Shown piece by piece: positions 11,773-24,235 of a stretch of DNA of 64,000 nt (position 1 is its first letter; each line of letters begins with the position of its first letter). A model generated the notes under the pieces. It saw only the letters and a list, made by a program, of their open reading frames with translations, was not told the DNA's origin and searched no databases. The stretch is from Cheilinus undulatus (lineage: Eukaryota; Chordata; Actinopteri; Labriformes; Labridae): assembly GCF_018320785.1 (NCBI RefSeq), contig NC_054885.1, forward strand, positions 3,608,921-3,672,920, read 5' to 3'. A program made the position numbers and the translations under genes.

Positions 11773-11922
11773 GGTGCAGATGGCCCCCATGTACAGGGGG
11801 CCCGGGATGGAATCCGGCCTGTGACCTATCCCTGCATGTCTCCCTGCCCTCTCGCCTGTTTCCAACTCTATCCACTGTCCTCCTCTGTCAAATAAAGGCA
11901 CAAAAAGACCAAAATCTTAAAA
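11773..11922 (+). mobile_element. tRNA-derived SINE, internally deleted copy
   Basis: It has the head remnant GTGCAGATGG, then CCCATGTACAGGGGG, a degenerate B box near 11808-11820, and the body phrase CTATCCACTGTCCTCCTCTG. The A-rich tail ends CAAAATCTTAAA. Near-identical AAGAAAGGC(T/A)ATGG flanks at about 11758-11772 and 11924-11938 fit a retroposition target duplication. The A-box part present in the 22.7-kb copy is missing. Confidence 0.75.
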
Positions 11923-12033
11923 TGAAGAAAGGCAATGGTTATGGTTGGGCAGTTTATAATACCATTAAACCTAACCCCAGTTTTCCCCATGGTATACCAT
12001 ATTACCACTATAAATCACATTACACAGGCACAT

Positions 12034-12323
12034 GATAACGTGTAGATTTTAGCCAGTTTTCCAGAGATCTTTAAAAATTACTTCATTAACAGGGTAAAAG
12101 CAGCTCTTTTATTGCAAGAAAAGGAGATAAATGAGCTGAAACATTGATAAACATTTAAACATACCAATTATCACAATAAAACAGAGTAAAAAAAAAAGTA
12201 TGATTGCATGTTCTTCATAGACTTTTGCTACCACTTTTTTCCCTAGACACACATTTACAACCCACTGAAAACTGCTCCGCGACCCACTTTTGGGTCCCAG
12301 ACCATCACTTGGGAACCAACGCT
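12034..12323. mobile_element. hAT MITE fragment, same family as 56661-57142
   Basis: Shares long stretches with the element at 56.7 kb: CAGTTTTCCAGAGATCTT, then GCTCTTTTATTGCA, then AAAAGGAGATAAAT, then CTGCTCCGCGACCCACTTTT. The right end GGGAACCAACGCT is decayed and the left terminal part is missing. Confidence 0.75.
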
Positions 12324-12660
12324 TTAAACATGTGTTGTCGTGGATTGTTGGTGCATGTTTAACGCTTTGACTAGAGAAGACCAATCCACGGTGCCAGCCC
12401 TGTGCCAGTTGCGCCGCGCCATGACGCACGAGTATATATGTGCCTGTAAACATGTGCGCTCGTAGTTTGCCAAATTAGACACCTGGAGTGTTTTCACCAC
12501 TTTTAAAGCACCTTCACACACAAGCAGCAGTGCTGCTGCTGGAAATGGACACACACTCTAAAGGCATTTATTATAAAAGTGCACTCATTACGCAGCACCA
12601 TCTCCATGACGATAATTAAAGCGATAGCAGGGCTATTTTGGATACTCTAGGATTCAGTAT

Positions 12661-13287
12661 TACCCCTTTCCCACTGGCCAAAAAACCAGTTTAAACACAC
12701 CAACAATCTGCTCCTGTCGGCAGTGGGAAAGGCTCTTATCAGCATTCAGACCCGCGTCGACTGACCCTAGATGGACACGGGTTTTTATCTGCTCGCCTCC
12801 GATCGGCTCCAGTGGGAACGTCACACACATGACTTTGGCGTAACGTGCCTACGTCATAATATCGTGCCTGTAACTTGGGGCAACAAAAGGACGCCGGCAG
12901 CAGAGGGTCGAGCATTGTTGTCTGCTTGGTCTGTAACTTTTGTGACTCTTTGCCAACTCAGCAAGAAATTCCATCAGCCTTCATATCATCAGCCCTGGAA
13001 TGTCATTCAGTCTGCGCTGAGTTTTTATATTTTGAAAGAGGGATAAAAGTACAAAGAACGGAAAACAGTTGACCACCGTGTCCATGGCTTCCTTTCCATT
13101 GTTTGCCTAGCTGTGTTTCGGCACACTGATGACGCACCAGAGGATCAAATAATAGCCACGCAGCTCGTCTGCTGGCGATCAGATCTGGGTCTGCTGGCAA
13201 TGGGAAAGGAGTCACTTGCCAATTGGTTTACTCACGTTGAAAATAAAAAAAACGCTTTTACACGCTAATTTTAGTGGGAAAGTGGTA
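12661..13287. mobile_element. MITE with CCCCTTTCCCACT terminal inverted repeats
   Basis: The left end reads TACCCCTTTCCCACTGG. The right end, reverse-complemented, reads TACCACTTTCCCACTAA. The interior repeats phrases about GTGGGAAAGG (12724, 13201), showing a sub-palindromic structure. Flanking TA may be a target duplication. No transposase frame, so the superfamily is uncertain. Confidence 0.6.
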
Positions 13288-13299
13288 CATTACCACCCA

Positions 13300-13612
13300 T
13301 TTATTACCCCCCAGGAGGGGCTCCAAAGATCTTGAGGGGTGCAGAGGCTTTGTCTGCCCTGAGGCTGCCAAAATAAAATGTGCAATTATTGACTAAAATC
13401 ATGATAAAGCAGTTTTCAGTAGTTTATACAAAGGTCTTTTGATAAGAAAACTATGCATAGGCCTTTTTTTAGGGTTTTATCAGTGAAACACTTAAAATCT
13501 ATGTTGATTTTTGGCTACAACGTGTTGTCCTGGGGGGTGCAACTGTTCTTAGGTACATGTGAGGGGGGGGCTCCAAGGAAATATGGTGGGGAAACACTGC
13601 CTTAAACTAACT
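13300..13612. mobile_element. Probable hAT-like fragment
   Basis: Phrases such as CCCCAGGAGGGGCTCCAAAG and the right end GGTGGGGAAACACTG resemble the terminal parts of fish hAT elements. Boundaries and target duplications are not clear. Confidence 0.35.
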
Positions 13613-14398
13613 TCACACTGCGACAGTAACGGTGCATTACTGAATTAGGCCAATATTAGCAGTGCTAGCCGGCCTTAGACCCTCTCTGCAGTGTTCCAGT
13701 TATATCTGAGTATATCAGACAAAGCCAACATGCAACTTTTTAAACATTTTCTTGATCAAAATAATAGTAAACCACGCTGTTTCCACTGTATGCTATCAAT
13801 GCCATCAGTTACTGGTTGTTTACATTGGAGTAATGAGCACTGGGGCAGCGACAACTACAACTACAACTACAGCATCTACTAGTGGTGGGCAGCTGCATCA
13901 CAGTGTGGATGGAGCATTTACCAGGATTTGGGGCCTGAAAGGGATCCCATTAACATTTTAGCGTTAATGGCTTGACAACCACAAAACAAAACACATCTGG
14001 TCCTTCCTAATGCCTGGGCAGAGGCATGGACAGAATGATTTGGAAGTAGAGGAAGAAGCCCTGCAGCCTGACTCTATAGTGACAACTTTTACCTCTATAT
14101 CAGTCACCAAACTGAAATCACAATGGTCCTGCACCAGCTAGATTTAAACATCCCCGATTTCATGCAGAAAATGTCCTGACTGAAAAATTCAGGATCAAGT
14201 ATAGGTGAAATAAAGCAATGCATGCAACTAACCCTGAAAATTTCCAGGATATTTTCAGGAGCAATGCCAGAAGAAAGAGAGAGGGAAAGGACTGAAGAAG
14301 TGAGAGAGTGGAGGAAGAGGAGCTGCTCAGGGTTCAGTCTCAAACATATTAACACGTCTGTAATGGGTCTTAATGTTTGCAAAGCATTAAGGAACCTA

Positions 14399-14421
14399 AA
14401 TCTCTCTCTCTCTCTCTCTCT
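14399..14421. repeat. (CT)n microsatellite
   Basis: About eleven uninterrupted CT units, followed by a (CCT)n-like stretch to 14441. Confidence 0.95.
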
Positions 14422-14578
14422 GCCACCTCCTCCTCCTCCTCTTCACACCATCATTTCCTAAAATACCTGGCCCTTCCCATTCTGGAGAGGAGTCGGAAGT
14501 GCTGCCTGGCAACCGGGGAGCTGGCTGCCGTGGTAACAGTTCACCTGAGCACCTCTTCCCCAAACAAACAGCAAACAC

Positions 14579-14608
14579 CAGAGAGAGAGCGCGAGAGAGA
14601 GAGAGAGA

Positions 14609-14641
<33 letters not shown>

Positions 14642-14642
14642 T
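14579..14642. repeat. (GA)n microsatellite
   Basis: GA units with a few single-base interruptions over about 60 bp. The purine strand is opposite to that of the (CT)n tract 160 bp to the left, so the two could pair as an inverted repeat. Confidence 0.95.
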
Positions 14643-15140
14643 GTCCAGCAGTAGTCGGTGCGTCTCAGTATTTGTTGATAGTCTGCACATTAAAGTGAGC
14701 CGCTCCAGAAGGAGCTGCAGCCGTTAGTCAGAGGTGGACTCTGAGGTAGTGAAGGTCACGGCGTCCAGTGCTGGAGACGTCAGGATGCTAGTTTTTGTCT
14801 TTTTATAAAACTCTCCCACTAAAGTCAAGAAAAAACAAAAAAATAAACATGATTGCAGTCATTTTCATGAGGCCTAAAGGTCTTTAAGTCAGTTTTTCCT
14901 CCAGAATTGCTGCACCTTTAAAAAGAAATGAAATATAAATCGTGTCAATTCCATCTGCAAACAGACTGAAACTGTTGTCTCTTTTTCTGGACAGGTTTAA
15001 TATTTTTCTGCAGGGACAGGAGCCGTTTTCACTGGGTGGTGAAGGTGCTCCTGGGAAAAATCAGATCATATTTTCATTCTAACTGGCCCACCAGTATGAG
15101 GTCTGCAGATTCCCTCCAGTATAAAAATGTAGACTTAACC
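14643..15140. other. Moderately GC-rich intergenic patch
   Basis: The segment 14643-14790 has raised GC and CpG compared with its surroundings and follows an RFX-like GCCGTGGTAAC at about 14527. It may be regulatory. No exon with both splice sites is evident. Confidence 0.3.
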
Positions 15141-15149
15141 TTGGTTATG

Positions 15150-16290
15150 TAAAATATAAAACATAATATAAATAATAATTAGATAAAAAGTCAGGAATGT
15201 GGAAAAATAAATTATTTTGTGTTTTTATTTTATATTTTAAATTTTGCATCTCACAGTTACTATTTTTGACTTTCTATTTCATACTTGAACTTTTTCAATT
15301 CCTAACTCTGACTTTAAACCCATGTTTTGAGCTTATATATTAACAATTTTAAATCTAAAGTCATATTTTTACCTTTTAACTCATTATTTGGGATTTTACC
15401 TCTGCTTTGACCTTTTCAATCCCTAACTTGGACTTTTAATCCTATATTTTGACATTTCAGACACAATTTCATATTTTTGCCTTTAAAGCTCATGACTCTG
15501 ACTTTCTTTCTAATATTTTTGCCTTTTCATTATAATGACTTTGAATCTATATTTTAGATTTTAGATTCACCATTTTACATTCTAAGTCATATTTTGATCT
15601 TTTAAAATCATTTTTGGGGATTTAATGTCACATATTGACCTTTTCTATTCCTAACTTTGACTTTTAAACCCATTTTTTGACCTTTAAGACACACAATTTA
15701 AAACTGTAACTCTTTTTGTTACCATTAAAACTCTGCATTTCCTATTTTATTTCATAATTTGACCTTTAAAACTTATGTTTTTACTTTCTATTTCATAAAT
15801 TTGCCTTTTAAAACATTATATTACTTTTAATTTCATATTTTGACCTTTTCAATTCAAAACTTTTATTTTTTATCTCATATTTGGAATTTTAGACTCACTA
15901 TTTTAAATTTTAATTCATATTTTGACCTTATAAACTCACAATTTAAATCATAATGCTTCACATTTTAAACTCACAATTTTGAATCTTCTCTCATATTTTG
16001 GCCTTTAAAACTTTTATTTTTATTTTCTATCTCTATTATTTGTATTTGAAAAACATTTTGTTGACTTTCAATCTTATATTTTGACCTTGTACATTCACAA
16101 TTTTCAACATTTTTACTCTTATTTTGAACTTCAAAACTCACGATTTTAACTTTCTGTTTCATAAATTTGCCTTTAAAAACACTATTTTGACTTTCATTTC
16201 CCATTTTGACCTTTTTAACAAATAATTTAGACTTTTTATCAGATTTTGATCCTTTCAACTTTTCATTTTGACTTCGTAAAATCTCATATC
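15150..16290. repeat. T-rich minisatellite (TATTTTGACCTTT units)
   Basis: Over 1.1 kb the sequence repeats variants of CATATTTTGACCTTTTAAA and ATTTTGACTTTCTATTTC, with a loose period of about 20-25 bp. The 116-codon minus-strand frame at 15971-16321 is a by-product (a K/N/S-rich low-complexity product). Confidence 0.75.
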
Positions 16291-16329
16291 CTTCATCATC
16301 AGTGCTAAATTTCCCCTCCATAATCCATC

Positions 16330-18680
16330 ACTGGTAAAAAATGAGGTTGACAGTTTACGGTTAAATGTTGACCCTGTTAGGCTCTCAGTTTAGACCTCAA
16401 TTCAGAATCCGGCCCCTGCTGTGACTGAGTCTGACACCCCCACAATCCATTTGTCTTCTCATTTATCCACACTTAGTACACCAAGAAATATTGACTTTTG
16501 CGGCTCGTCTTGACTGTTCTCTATTATTCACAGAGACCCAACATTAATCCACAAAAGGGGGCGAGAACTTTGTAACAGGGAAGATTCAGCAGGCAGAAAC
16601 CTCGAGCAAATCCAGACTCACTGATGGAAAGTGTCTGCCATTAAAGACGGGACAAGAAGGTCGAGTAACAGAACTTCTCTTAGACGGAGCAGAAAAAGCC
16701 TCACAGAGAGAGCTGTGGACATTGGAGGTAGAAGTGGGCACCATGACCCTTTAAGCTCTTACATAACTAATGGAGTGACCTTTGAACTTCAGGGCTTTAG
16801 AGGAAAAAAAACACCCAACCAGTTCATGATGTAGCCGTAAATCCTCCACCAGCATCCATCTAAGCACCAGACTCAGCAGCTGGTGTGATGTGAGGGTCAG
16901 GGAGGAAGATCTCGGCTGTGTGAAGACAGCAAAATACATCTGCACTGGTGCGATTCGCCGTTTTCTTTTTTGATGAAATTTTCAGGAAATGTCAGAAATG
17001 GCATAAGGAAGAACTGATTAGATTTTGGGACTGATCCGGATCACCATCTGGATCCAGGAATTTTTTAAAGGATTCTTTACTATTGGGAGATAGGGCTAAT
17101 GGCCGAGGTCTACGCTGTTACCACTTTACACCTGGAGATGGCGGACATGAGTAACTTCAATCTCAGCAGCATTTTTGGGTGTGTTTCTATTCAAAGTTTT
17201 GGAGTTTATAGAGTTTGAAAGATGCACGCCCGGTCGAGGAGACGATGTTTCCACCATGTTTCCACCCCACCAGAGAGGGAGTAATCACGAAAGCCGTGGT
17301 GGGGGCTAATTTATGTTTTATGTTTATGTTTTTCTTGATCAAACCACAACTACATAAAATTGATGTCTCTGATTTCATGTTGGCTTTAATGCAAAGTTTG
17401 GCGCAAAAATAAGAAAAGGTGCCATTTCAGCTTAAATCCAAAAGCACAGAGGCTGTTGTACGATGTGCACACGGTCACCTGACCCCAGCCCTAGATGACA
17501 GTACGTCACTGTGTCAATTAAAAGCATGTTTGTAAAAAAAAAATTAGGATTTTTTTTTTTAAATGTTAGAGGGGCACAGCTAGCCTCTCAGCTCAGAAAA
17601 GACTCCTCTAGACTCTGGTCCCCCTTGATCTCGATTGATGATACTAGGAGGTCTGCAGAACTGAGTATTTGTGATATTGATCACTTCCACACCAGGTAAA
17701 CAAGTGAACCTTTGGGGGAAAAAAAAACACTTTTTTGTAAAGTGTAGGGATCATACTTAATGTATGCAGTCTTTTTCTGATGATAATTGCAGTGTATGGA
17801 TCCATTTAGAGTTATAAAGCTATAAACTTTTCTTCACTCCCATCATTCCTAAAAGCTGTCCCCCACTTCCTGCCCCCCCCCCCCCATCATGCATTCATGA
17901 TGACTGCAAACAACCTATAACAGTAAAAAAAACCTCTAAATGAAAGCTGCAGTAATCCATTATGTGATAAAGTCCTGATTTCAGCACTATTAGCATGAGT
18001 TATTGTTGTTTTTCTGAATGCATGAGTCATTTGGAGAACATAATTTGAATTTTCTGAATCAAAATTCACTAAAAGCTGTACAAAGATTCTCCACAGCACA
18101 AAGCAGAGTCAGCAAAGCATCAGAGAACACCTACACTAATGCACAGAAGTATTAAAAAGTCCTTTTAGGACTTAAACAGCTGATCTTAGACTGCAGCATT
18201 AAAGCAGAAAACTTGAAATAATAATAAAAACATGCTCTTTTATGCAGCTATGCTGCAGCATCAGCAGGCACTGTAGAGAAAATTTCAGCGCTAGAGGTTC
18301 CAGTTTCTTTGTGCATGTGTGGGAACGTAAATGTAGGTCTCCATCTGCTATAGTTGTAGTATTAATAGTGTTTTTTGTTGTGTCATGCACAGAAAGGTGC
18401 CCAGCCCACATAAACGTACAAGACACTACAAACAAAACACAACAGAGCGAGAGCAAGAGAACAAATCCACCTCCATTCATGTCACACAGTGTCAAAGCAA
18501 ATACGGCCACGGTTCTCCTCTGTAACAGAGCGTCAAAGACACAAAGAGCCGTCCTACTCTGGCTGAAGGCATTTAACACACACAGTCAGGGGAAACAGCC
18601 TGTAAACACACCTGGAGTCACAGAGGATTTATCAAACTGCACTGAAGACATGATGAAGAAAAGGTGAAAACTTAGGATGG
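16330..18680. other. Intergenic, no gene identified
   Basis: Mixed sequence with poly-T and poly-C runs (C-run at about 17873-17884). Overlapping open frames on both strands at 18199-18667 (126 and 141 codons) have no recognisable domain. They coincide with an imperfect palindrome around 18370-18440. Confidence 0.35.
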
Positions 18681-18689
18681 ATCCACATG

Positions 18690-19985
18690 AGGCCGTCCAC
18701 GAGGGGGACAAAGGGGAGAGCTTTCTGGGGCCCATGGAAGTCAGGAAAAATCATGATCCATCCTAAAGTTAAGCTGTGATATTTGATCTTAAACCTGCAT
18801 AATAACCACTCTAATCAAAGCAACAAAAAAATCTGTTTCATTTCGCAGTATAGTACAATATAATCTAATTAAAATGTAAACAAAGCCCTTTTCTAAACTG
18901 AAATTCCCCTTTTTATCTCTAATGTAAACAATGGGCATGGAATTGAATAAGATATTTGAAAAGTAATGTCAGACTTCATAGCAGCTAAGGCATGATGTGC
19001 ACAAATATCAGAATAAAGAAGAGAAAGCTGGAATAACTTTAAAGGAAAAGTAATGAATAATTGGTGGGGGAGGGCTGAAATGGGTTGAAAGAGGCAAGAA
19101 TGGGCCAAGTAAGGTAAAAAATGGATGGGAAAATGCCGAAATGTGGCACTATAGGTTAAAATACACAAAAACGGGTCAAGAAAGGCAAAAAGGGCACAAA
19201 AATGGGAGGGAAAATATGTGAAAAATGATTAAGAAGTGGCAAAAATGGGTTAAATTGGGGGGTGGTCTAAAAGGCATAAAGAGGCAAAAATGTTTTAGAA
19301 AATGTGTGAAAAGCCATTAAAAAGAGGTAAAAATGGGTTAAAAGAGACAAACAAGGGTCTAGAAAGGCAAAGCGGGTGGTAAAATGGTGAAAAGTGATTA
19401 AAAAATTGGATGGGGGGGGGGATAGTCTGGAAAAACAAAAAAAGGTCAAAAGTGGGTGGTAAAATGGTGAAAAATGGTTAAAAAAATGGATAAATTTGGG
19501 GAAAATAGTCTAAAGGGGCTAAAATGGACAAAAATAGGTGGTAAAAAAGTGAAAAGTGATTTAAAAAAATGAATAAAATAGGGGAAAATTGTCCGGAAAG
19601 GCACAAAGGGGCAAGAACTGATGGAAAAACACTGAAAAGCAGTTAAAAAGTGGCAAAATGGGTTATAAGAGTTATGGGTTATAAGAGACAAACAATGGTC
19701 TAGAAAGAAAAAAAAAGGGGCACAAATTGGTGAAAAATGGTCAAAAGTGATTTTTAAAAATTGGGTACAATGGGGGACAATGGACTGGAAAGGCAAAAAG
19801 GGTCAAAAGTGATGGGAAAATACTGAAAAGTTGTTAAGAAAGTGGAATAATGGGTTATAAGAGGCAAACAATGATCTAGAATGAAAAAAATGGGCAAAAG
19901 TGTGGGTAAATGGTGAAAAGCAGTTAAAAGTGGCAAAATGGGTTATAAGAGGCAAACAATGGTCTGGAAAGACAACCATCTGCTG
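18690..19985 (+). mobile_element. hAT-like composite element, partial, with expanded internal minisatellite
   Basis: The left part (18700-18780: GGGGAGAGCTTT, then GGGGCCCATGGA, then AAAGTTAAGCTGTGATAT) matches 53890-53970 in the complete copy at 53.7 kb. It is followed at 19060-19980 by about 900 bp of imperfect units based on GGCAAAAATGGGTTAAAA with GGTGAAAAGTGATTAAAAA variants. The outer TIR ends are lost. The minus-strand frames full of HFSPIFAHF-like words are translations of the array. Confidence 0.7.
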
Positions 19986-19999
19986 AAACTGTGTTAAAG

Positions 20000-21305
20000 G
20001 GATGGAGGCAGAGAGGAAACAGAGCAATAATGAATAAGATAAATGTGTGGCTGTTAATCCTATTTTCTTCGATATCTCTGTAATGTCAGTAATGAAGGTC
20101 ATCATCTGAGAAGAACTTGCAGTTTAAATTCATCTTTATTTGTCTTGCAAGTTGCCTAATGATCGCTGTTTTCTAACGCCGTCTGTCCCCTGTATTTTTC
20201 ATCTTGAAGCCAAACTTGGACTTGCATTTCCCAACCTATTTGATTTTATTCAAAATTATTCAACCAGAAAAACCTCACTGAGATCAAGAACCTCGTTTAA
20301 AAGAGCGCCCAGGTTTAGACAGGCAGCAGCACGATCAATCAACAGTTACAGATATAAAACATTAGAAAAGTACAACAAACACAGATCCACCAATCCTGGA
20401 TGACGGGGCAGAAAGGCCTTAGTCAAACCATCTTTAACCTGATGCATCTTCCTCTACCACCTCTGATCTGTTTATAAAAACACAGAGAAGAGATAAGCTC
20501 CCAAAAACACAAATTCTGCTGCAGCACACCTGAAACTCCTCTTAATTTCATGGCCTTAAATTTGAGTAAATCATATCACTTAACAAGTCTTTGTAAGCGT
20601 CTTCAGCACCCGTACAACGCTGACATGATCTGATATCAGCCTGAGAGTATTTATCACTGGTTAGGACTGCCTGCCTTCAGTTAGCTGGTTTACTAAAGTG
20701 CAAACATTTAAACCTCCAATATTTCCATTTTTGGATTTTTGCAACACGTTTTTGTTCTTCTATCTGTTTCTTCTTCTTGTAATAGAAATCTTGTGGCCAG
20801 CACATTGGCCCTTGCTGGCTACCGTAGGTTTGATAAAAATCAATACTTTTGTGAGCGTTATTTTTAAGCTGGCAGATGAAACAGAGAACACCAAGAATAA
20901 AAGGGTCGTCACATTGGCAACAGTTTACCTCAACACTGCCAGAGTTTCTGAGGAACTCAGAGTGTGAAGGAGTTTGTGGCAATATTTGGTGATTTAAAAT
21001 GATTTATTTCCCTTTAACAGGCGTTTAGGACTTCTAATTTAGCTGCCATGGTATCTATTCACCTCAACGTTACATTTCTGGCTTTGGCTGATGATAAATC
21101 GGATTAGAAGTTAGATTAGATTGCAGGATATTTGTACTTGTAGGCCACCGTACATTTGACAGCTAAAATCAAAAACCTTGAGTGAGTTATTTTTCAGCTG
21201 GCAGATTATATGGAGAATAATGCCAAGAAAAAAAGAGGTAACCATGTTTTATGCTCAGTATTTACTTAACTATGAGGGACAATCTGCAGTCATCACAATC
21301 CAGAA
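20000..21305. other. Intergenic, no gene identified
   Basis: No repeat with clear ends and no exon with convincing splice sites. The 84-101-codon frames around 20140-20403 and 20677-20982 lack recognisable motifs. Confidence 0.35.
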
Positions 21306-21309
21306 AACT

Positions 21310-21399
21310 AGGGAGCCCAGGAGGTGACATGAACGTGTTTATTTTTTAAATACACGCACGCGTTTTATTCGTATCTCATGCGTTGTAATAGTCGATATG
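21310..21399 (-). mobile_element. Fragment of the CACGTG-rich MITE found at 57.2 kb
   Basis: GAGCCCAGGAGGTGACATGA, then ACACGCACGCGTTTTATTCG, then TATCTCATGCG match, in inverse orientation, the right half of the element at 57195-57490. The match stops where the Tc1 remnant begins, so the Tc1 copy may have inserted into this MITE. Confidence 0.55.
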
Positions 21400-21401
21400 T
21401 A

Positions 21402-22055
21402 CAGTGCTTAACAAATTTACCACCTGTCATAAAAACGAGAAAACATAAATATTTTAGAAATCTTTCAAAAACTTGTTTCAAACTAAAAATGTTATTGATA
21501 TTCATTTGGCAAATAACAAACTGAAACAACTAAATAGTCCTTTTTCACACATAATAACCAAAAATCTTCATATTTTGTATGGCCTCCTTTGGTCTTGATA
21601 ACCGCTTCATTCTTGCTGCCATTGTTTTTATGGACTTTTCTACAGTCTCTTTTGCTATTGAGTTCTAAATAGTTTCTAGCTCTTTCCACAGACTTGCTTT
21701 ACATGAAACTTTTGTGCCATCAATCTTTGGATCTACTAAATCCCAAATTTGTTCAACAGGATTCAAATCCAGACTTTGACTTGTCCAGTCCATCAGTTTC
21801 AGTACTCCAGATTCCTTTTTCCAGATCAGATAGTCTCTGCACAGCTTTGATGTATGCTTGGGGTCATTGTCTTGTTGGTATATGAACCCACGACCAATCA
21901 GATTCAGTCCAGAAGGGATTCCATGATGCACTAAGATGTTGTGGTAGACGTTCTTGTTCATGATACTGTCCATTTTCACTCATTTGCCCACGCTGTATCC
22001 ACAGATGGAACCCCAAACCATAATGGACTCCCCACTGTGTTTCAGTGGCCACAGT
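21402..22055 (-). pseudogene. Tc1/mariner transposase remnant with one terminal repeat
   Basis: At the left edge a TA dinucleotide is followed by CAGTGCTTAACAAATTTA, a Tc1-type inverted-repeat end. On the minus strand three overlapping frames give the C-terminal DDE half. 21864-22052 has MATETQWG. 21665-21979 has YQQDNDPKHTS, with the second catalytic Asp region, and LDLNPVEQIWD, with the region of the last acidic residue. 21492-21689 has the KTKGGHTKY C-terminal signature. Frameshifts and a stop after KELETI make it non-functional. The 5' end and left TIR are missing; different repeat DNA begins at about 22056. Confidence 0.88.
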
Positions 22056-22610
22056 TACATGATGTTTTTTAATGCAGAATTAATTATTCAGAATTAAATA
22101 ATTCGGAATTTAAGTATTCTCCTCTGCGTTTCCATGGAAATAGTAATTCTGAATTGAGGTTTACATGGAAAACACGTTTAATCGCCTTTATTCAATTCCT
22201 CTTAAGGTCTGGGGGTTGTGAAGGGTTCTGATTGGGCAGGGGGCAGAGGTGACGTATTTACATCTACCGGAAGAAAACAAACTCCGTCTGCTTCCGTCCA
22301 TCCACTCTTTTCATTATATCCATATCTTCTAAGGTTCTTATTAAATAAATAGTCTCAGCCCGAGTCCAACGCTTGCTTCAGGAACGAGCATGCGCAGAAC
22401 GACTGGAATTAATTCAAAGCGGAATAAACGTATACGTGATCGAGGAATTATTCAACTCTGCTTTAAAATCAGAATAAACCAGCCACTTACTTCGGATTTA
22501 AGTTTAATTCATAATGGTCATTTTCATTCAGAATTAGGTGTTTACAAGGTCATTGGCTATGTTTACATGAGAGCTTTAATTCCCCTTTAGTTCAGAATAA
22601 AAATTTAATC
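22056..22610. mobile_element. MITE with ACATGA...CAGAATTA-type imperfect inverted ends
   Basis: The left side has TTACATGATG followed by AATTATTCAGAATT. The right side, reverse-complemented, reads TTTACATGAGAG with GTTCAGAATT-like words at 22490-22600. The interior contains inverted GAATTA words and a GC-richer centre at 22200-22400. No coding frame; the superfamily is not assignable. Confidence 0.5.
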
Positions 22611-22712
22611 CTCTTTAAAAAGATTAAAAGTGACAAAATGACAAATTCTCCAGTCTAAAAATGTGTTAATTACAAGAAAGAAAAAGATTTTTTTTACTTT
22701 ACAAGTTGTAAA

Positions 22713-22895
22713 TGGGGCCGTGCAGACGGTCAAGTGGTTTAAGGCGCCCCATGTACACGGGCAGCCCAGGTTCAAATCTGTTCAGTGGCCCATCGCCACA
22801 TGTCTCTCCCCACTCTCGCCCCTGTTCCCAGTCTATCCACTGTCCTCCTCTGTCTTATGAACGCACAAAAATGCCCAAAATAATCCTTAAAAAAA
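22713..22895 (+). mobile_element. tRNA-derived SINE
   Basis: The head carries a tRNA-Leu/Ser-like A box (GACGGTCAAGTGGTTTAAGG) and a B box near 22765-22778 (AGGTTCAAATC). Then come the body phrase CTATCCACTGTCCTCCTCTG and an A-rich tail. Same family as 23391-23589 and 11773-11922. Transcribed by RNA polymerase III if active; this copy is diverged. Confidence 0.85.
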
Positions 22896-23229
22896 AAAAT
22901 GTTTTAAATGTACTTGAACCAAAATGTAGAATTTCTGTTTGTCTTTTAATTTTTTTTACCTTACAATATTGTAAAATTTAAGTTTTAAAACTTGTCATTT
23001 TTGAGTGTCCAGTGACAAAATTTAAGACTTTTAAAACAGAGAAATTTATCGTTTTTCAAGTAAAATTTTGACTTTTTAAACCCTGAAATTCTGAGTTTGA
23101 CTCCTTTAAAATATACAACTTTATAATCTCTTAAATTGATGTATTTTTCCTAAAATGTTGATGTTTTTGCACAAAACTGAACTGACTCTCTTCTCTCAGT
23201 TTTTCATGTTTTAGGTCGGCTTCTAATAC

Positions 23230-23780
23230 ATTTATGGTGTTAAAAAAATGTATATGTGCATCTAATTTTGACAACGTCTAGGGCAATTAATCGAAAATTA
23301 GATGTGGCCTGCTGCAATTTTTTAAAATTGCAGAAGGTGCATTATTTCTTTGACCTGAAAAAAATCTTACCTTTATTTTTGTACTTTTTTTCTTGTTTTT
23401 TTGTGGGGGATTTTTATATTTATTTTTGGGCCTTTACGTGTCTTTTGATGGAGGAAGGACAGTGGATAGACTCGGAAACAGAGAGGAGAGTGAGCAGAGA
23501 CATGCTGTAAAGGGCCACAGGCCCGATTCGAACCCAGGCTGCCCGCATACATGGGTAGCGCCTTAAACCACTTGACCATCTGCGCACCCATTTTTGTACT
23601 TTTTTCCTATTAAATATGAGAATGACAAAAGCCCTTCAATGCAACAATTTATATCCAATTTGCAAAACAAGTCAAAACTGTCAGAATTAGATGTTTTTAA
23701 ATAATTGTTCAGCCCCTATCAAACCACAATACAGGAGAAAAAAATCGCAACTAGATCATTTTGCAAAATCATTCAGCCCT
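23230..23780. mobile_element. Dispersed repeat, copy 2, carrying a SINE
   Basis: Homologous to 7290-8195. It keeps the unoccupied ATTTCTTT site where copy 1 has its hAT MITE. In turn it has a SINE insertion at 23391-23589 that copy 1 lacks. Confidence 0.65.
23391..23589 (-). mobile_element. tRNA-derived SINE with 16-bp TSD
   Basis: On the minus strand it runs from GTGCGCAGATGG through A box GGTCAAGTGGTTTAAGG and B box GGTTCGAATCG (a match to the Pol III consensus) to CTATCCACTGTCCTTCCTCC and an A-rich tail. A direct repeat of 16 bp, ATTTTTGTACTTTTTT, lies at 23375-23390 and 23590-23605, marking retroposition. It is the best-preserved SINE copy in the window. Confidence 0.9.
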
Positions 23781-23860
23781 AGCACCGTCAGAGCAGGCAG
23801 GGTCCTGCGCCCTCCCTGGAGTGCCCGGACCCCCGGTTGGGAACCTCTGCTGTAGAACAT

Positions 23861-24080
23861 CTGTGATAAGCTGGCTCTCCTCTGGCAAGAACAGAGCAGA
23901 GAATCAACCTCATGGAAAGACAATGCATACTGAGGAAGAATATCCACTGTGCATCTCTTAGGAACACCTAGTCACAAGTGAGAACTCTAACTCAGTGGAA
24001 AACTTTACTCATGGTGCAAATGTATCCCACATCAAAAATAACAACCAGAAACATGAGCAAAAAATGAGTGCTGTACTCAA
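23861..24080 (+). repeat. Direct repeat, left copy
   Basis: Shares with 25795-25990 the phrases TCTCC(T/C)CTGGCAAGAAC, then CAACCTCATGGAAAGACA, then GGAACACCTAGTCACA, then ACTCATGGTGCAAATGTATC in the same order. The two copies bracket the piggyBac-like element at 24397-25764. Confidence 0.8.
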
Positions 24081-24235
24081 GAAAAAGTACAGTTAATCTG
24101 ACTAAAACTTACTTAAGTAGAAGTAGAAGTACAGCTCTGTAAATCTGCTCAAGTAAAAGTAAAAAGTATTTAAAGTTTACTTTAAGTACTGAGTATCTAC
24201 AGAGGAGTTGAACAGTAAAATACGTCAAAAACAAC
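24080..24235. mobile_element. AAGTA-rich transposon-end-like sequence
   Basis: GTACTCAAGAAAAAGTAC, then ACTTAAGTAGAAGTAGAAG, then CTCAAGTAAAAGTAAAAAG are phrases of a common fish DNA-transposon terminus. A related phrase, AATCTGAGTAAATGTAATTC, is at about 26043-26062. Family name not certain. Confidence 0.45.

Noticed and set aside
18199..18667. Overlapping 126- and 141-codon frames on opposite strands
   Set aside because: No recognisable domain, no splice context, and an imperfect palindrome explains mirrored openness.
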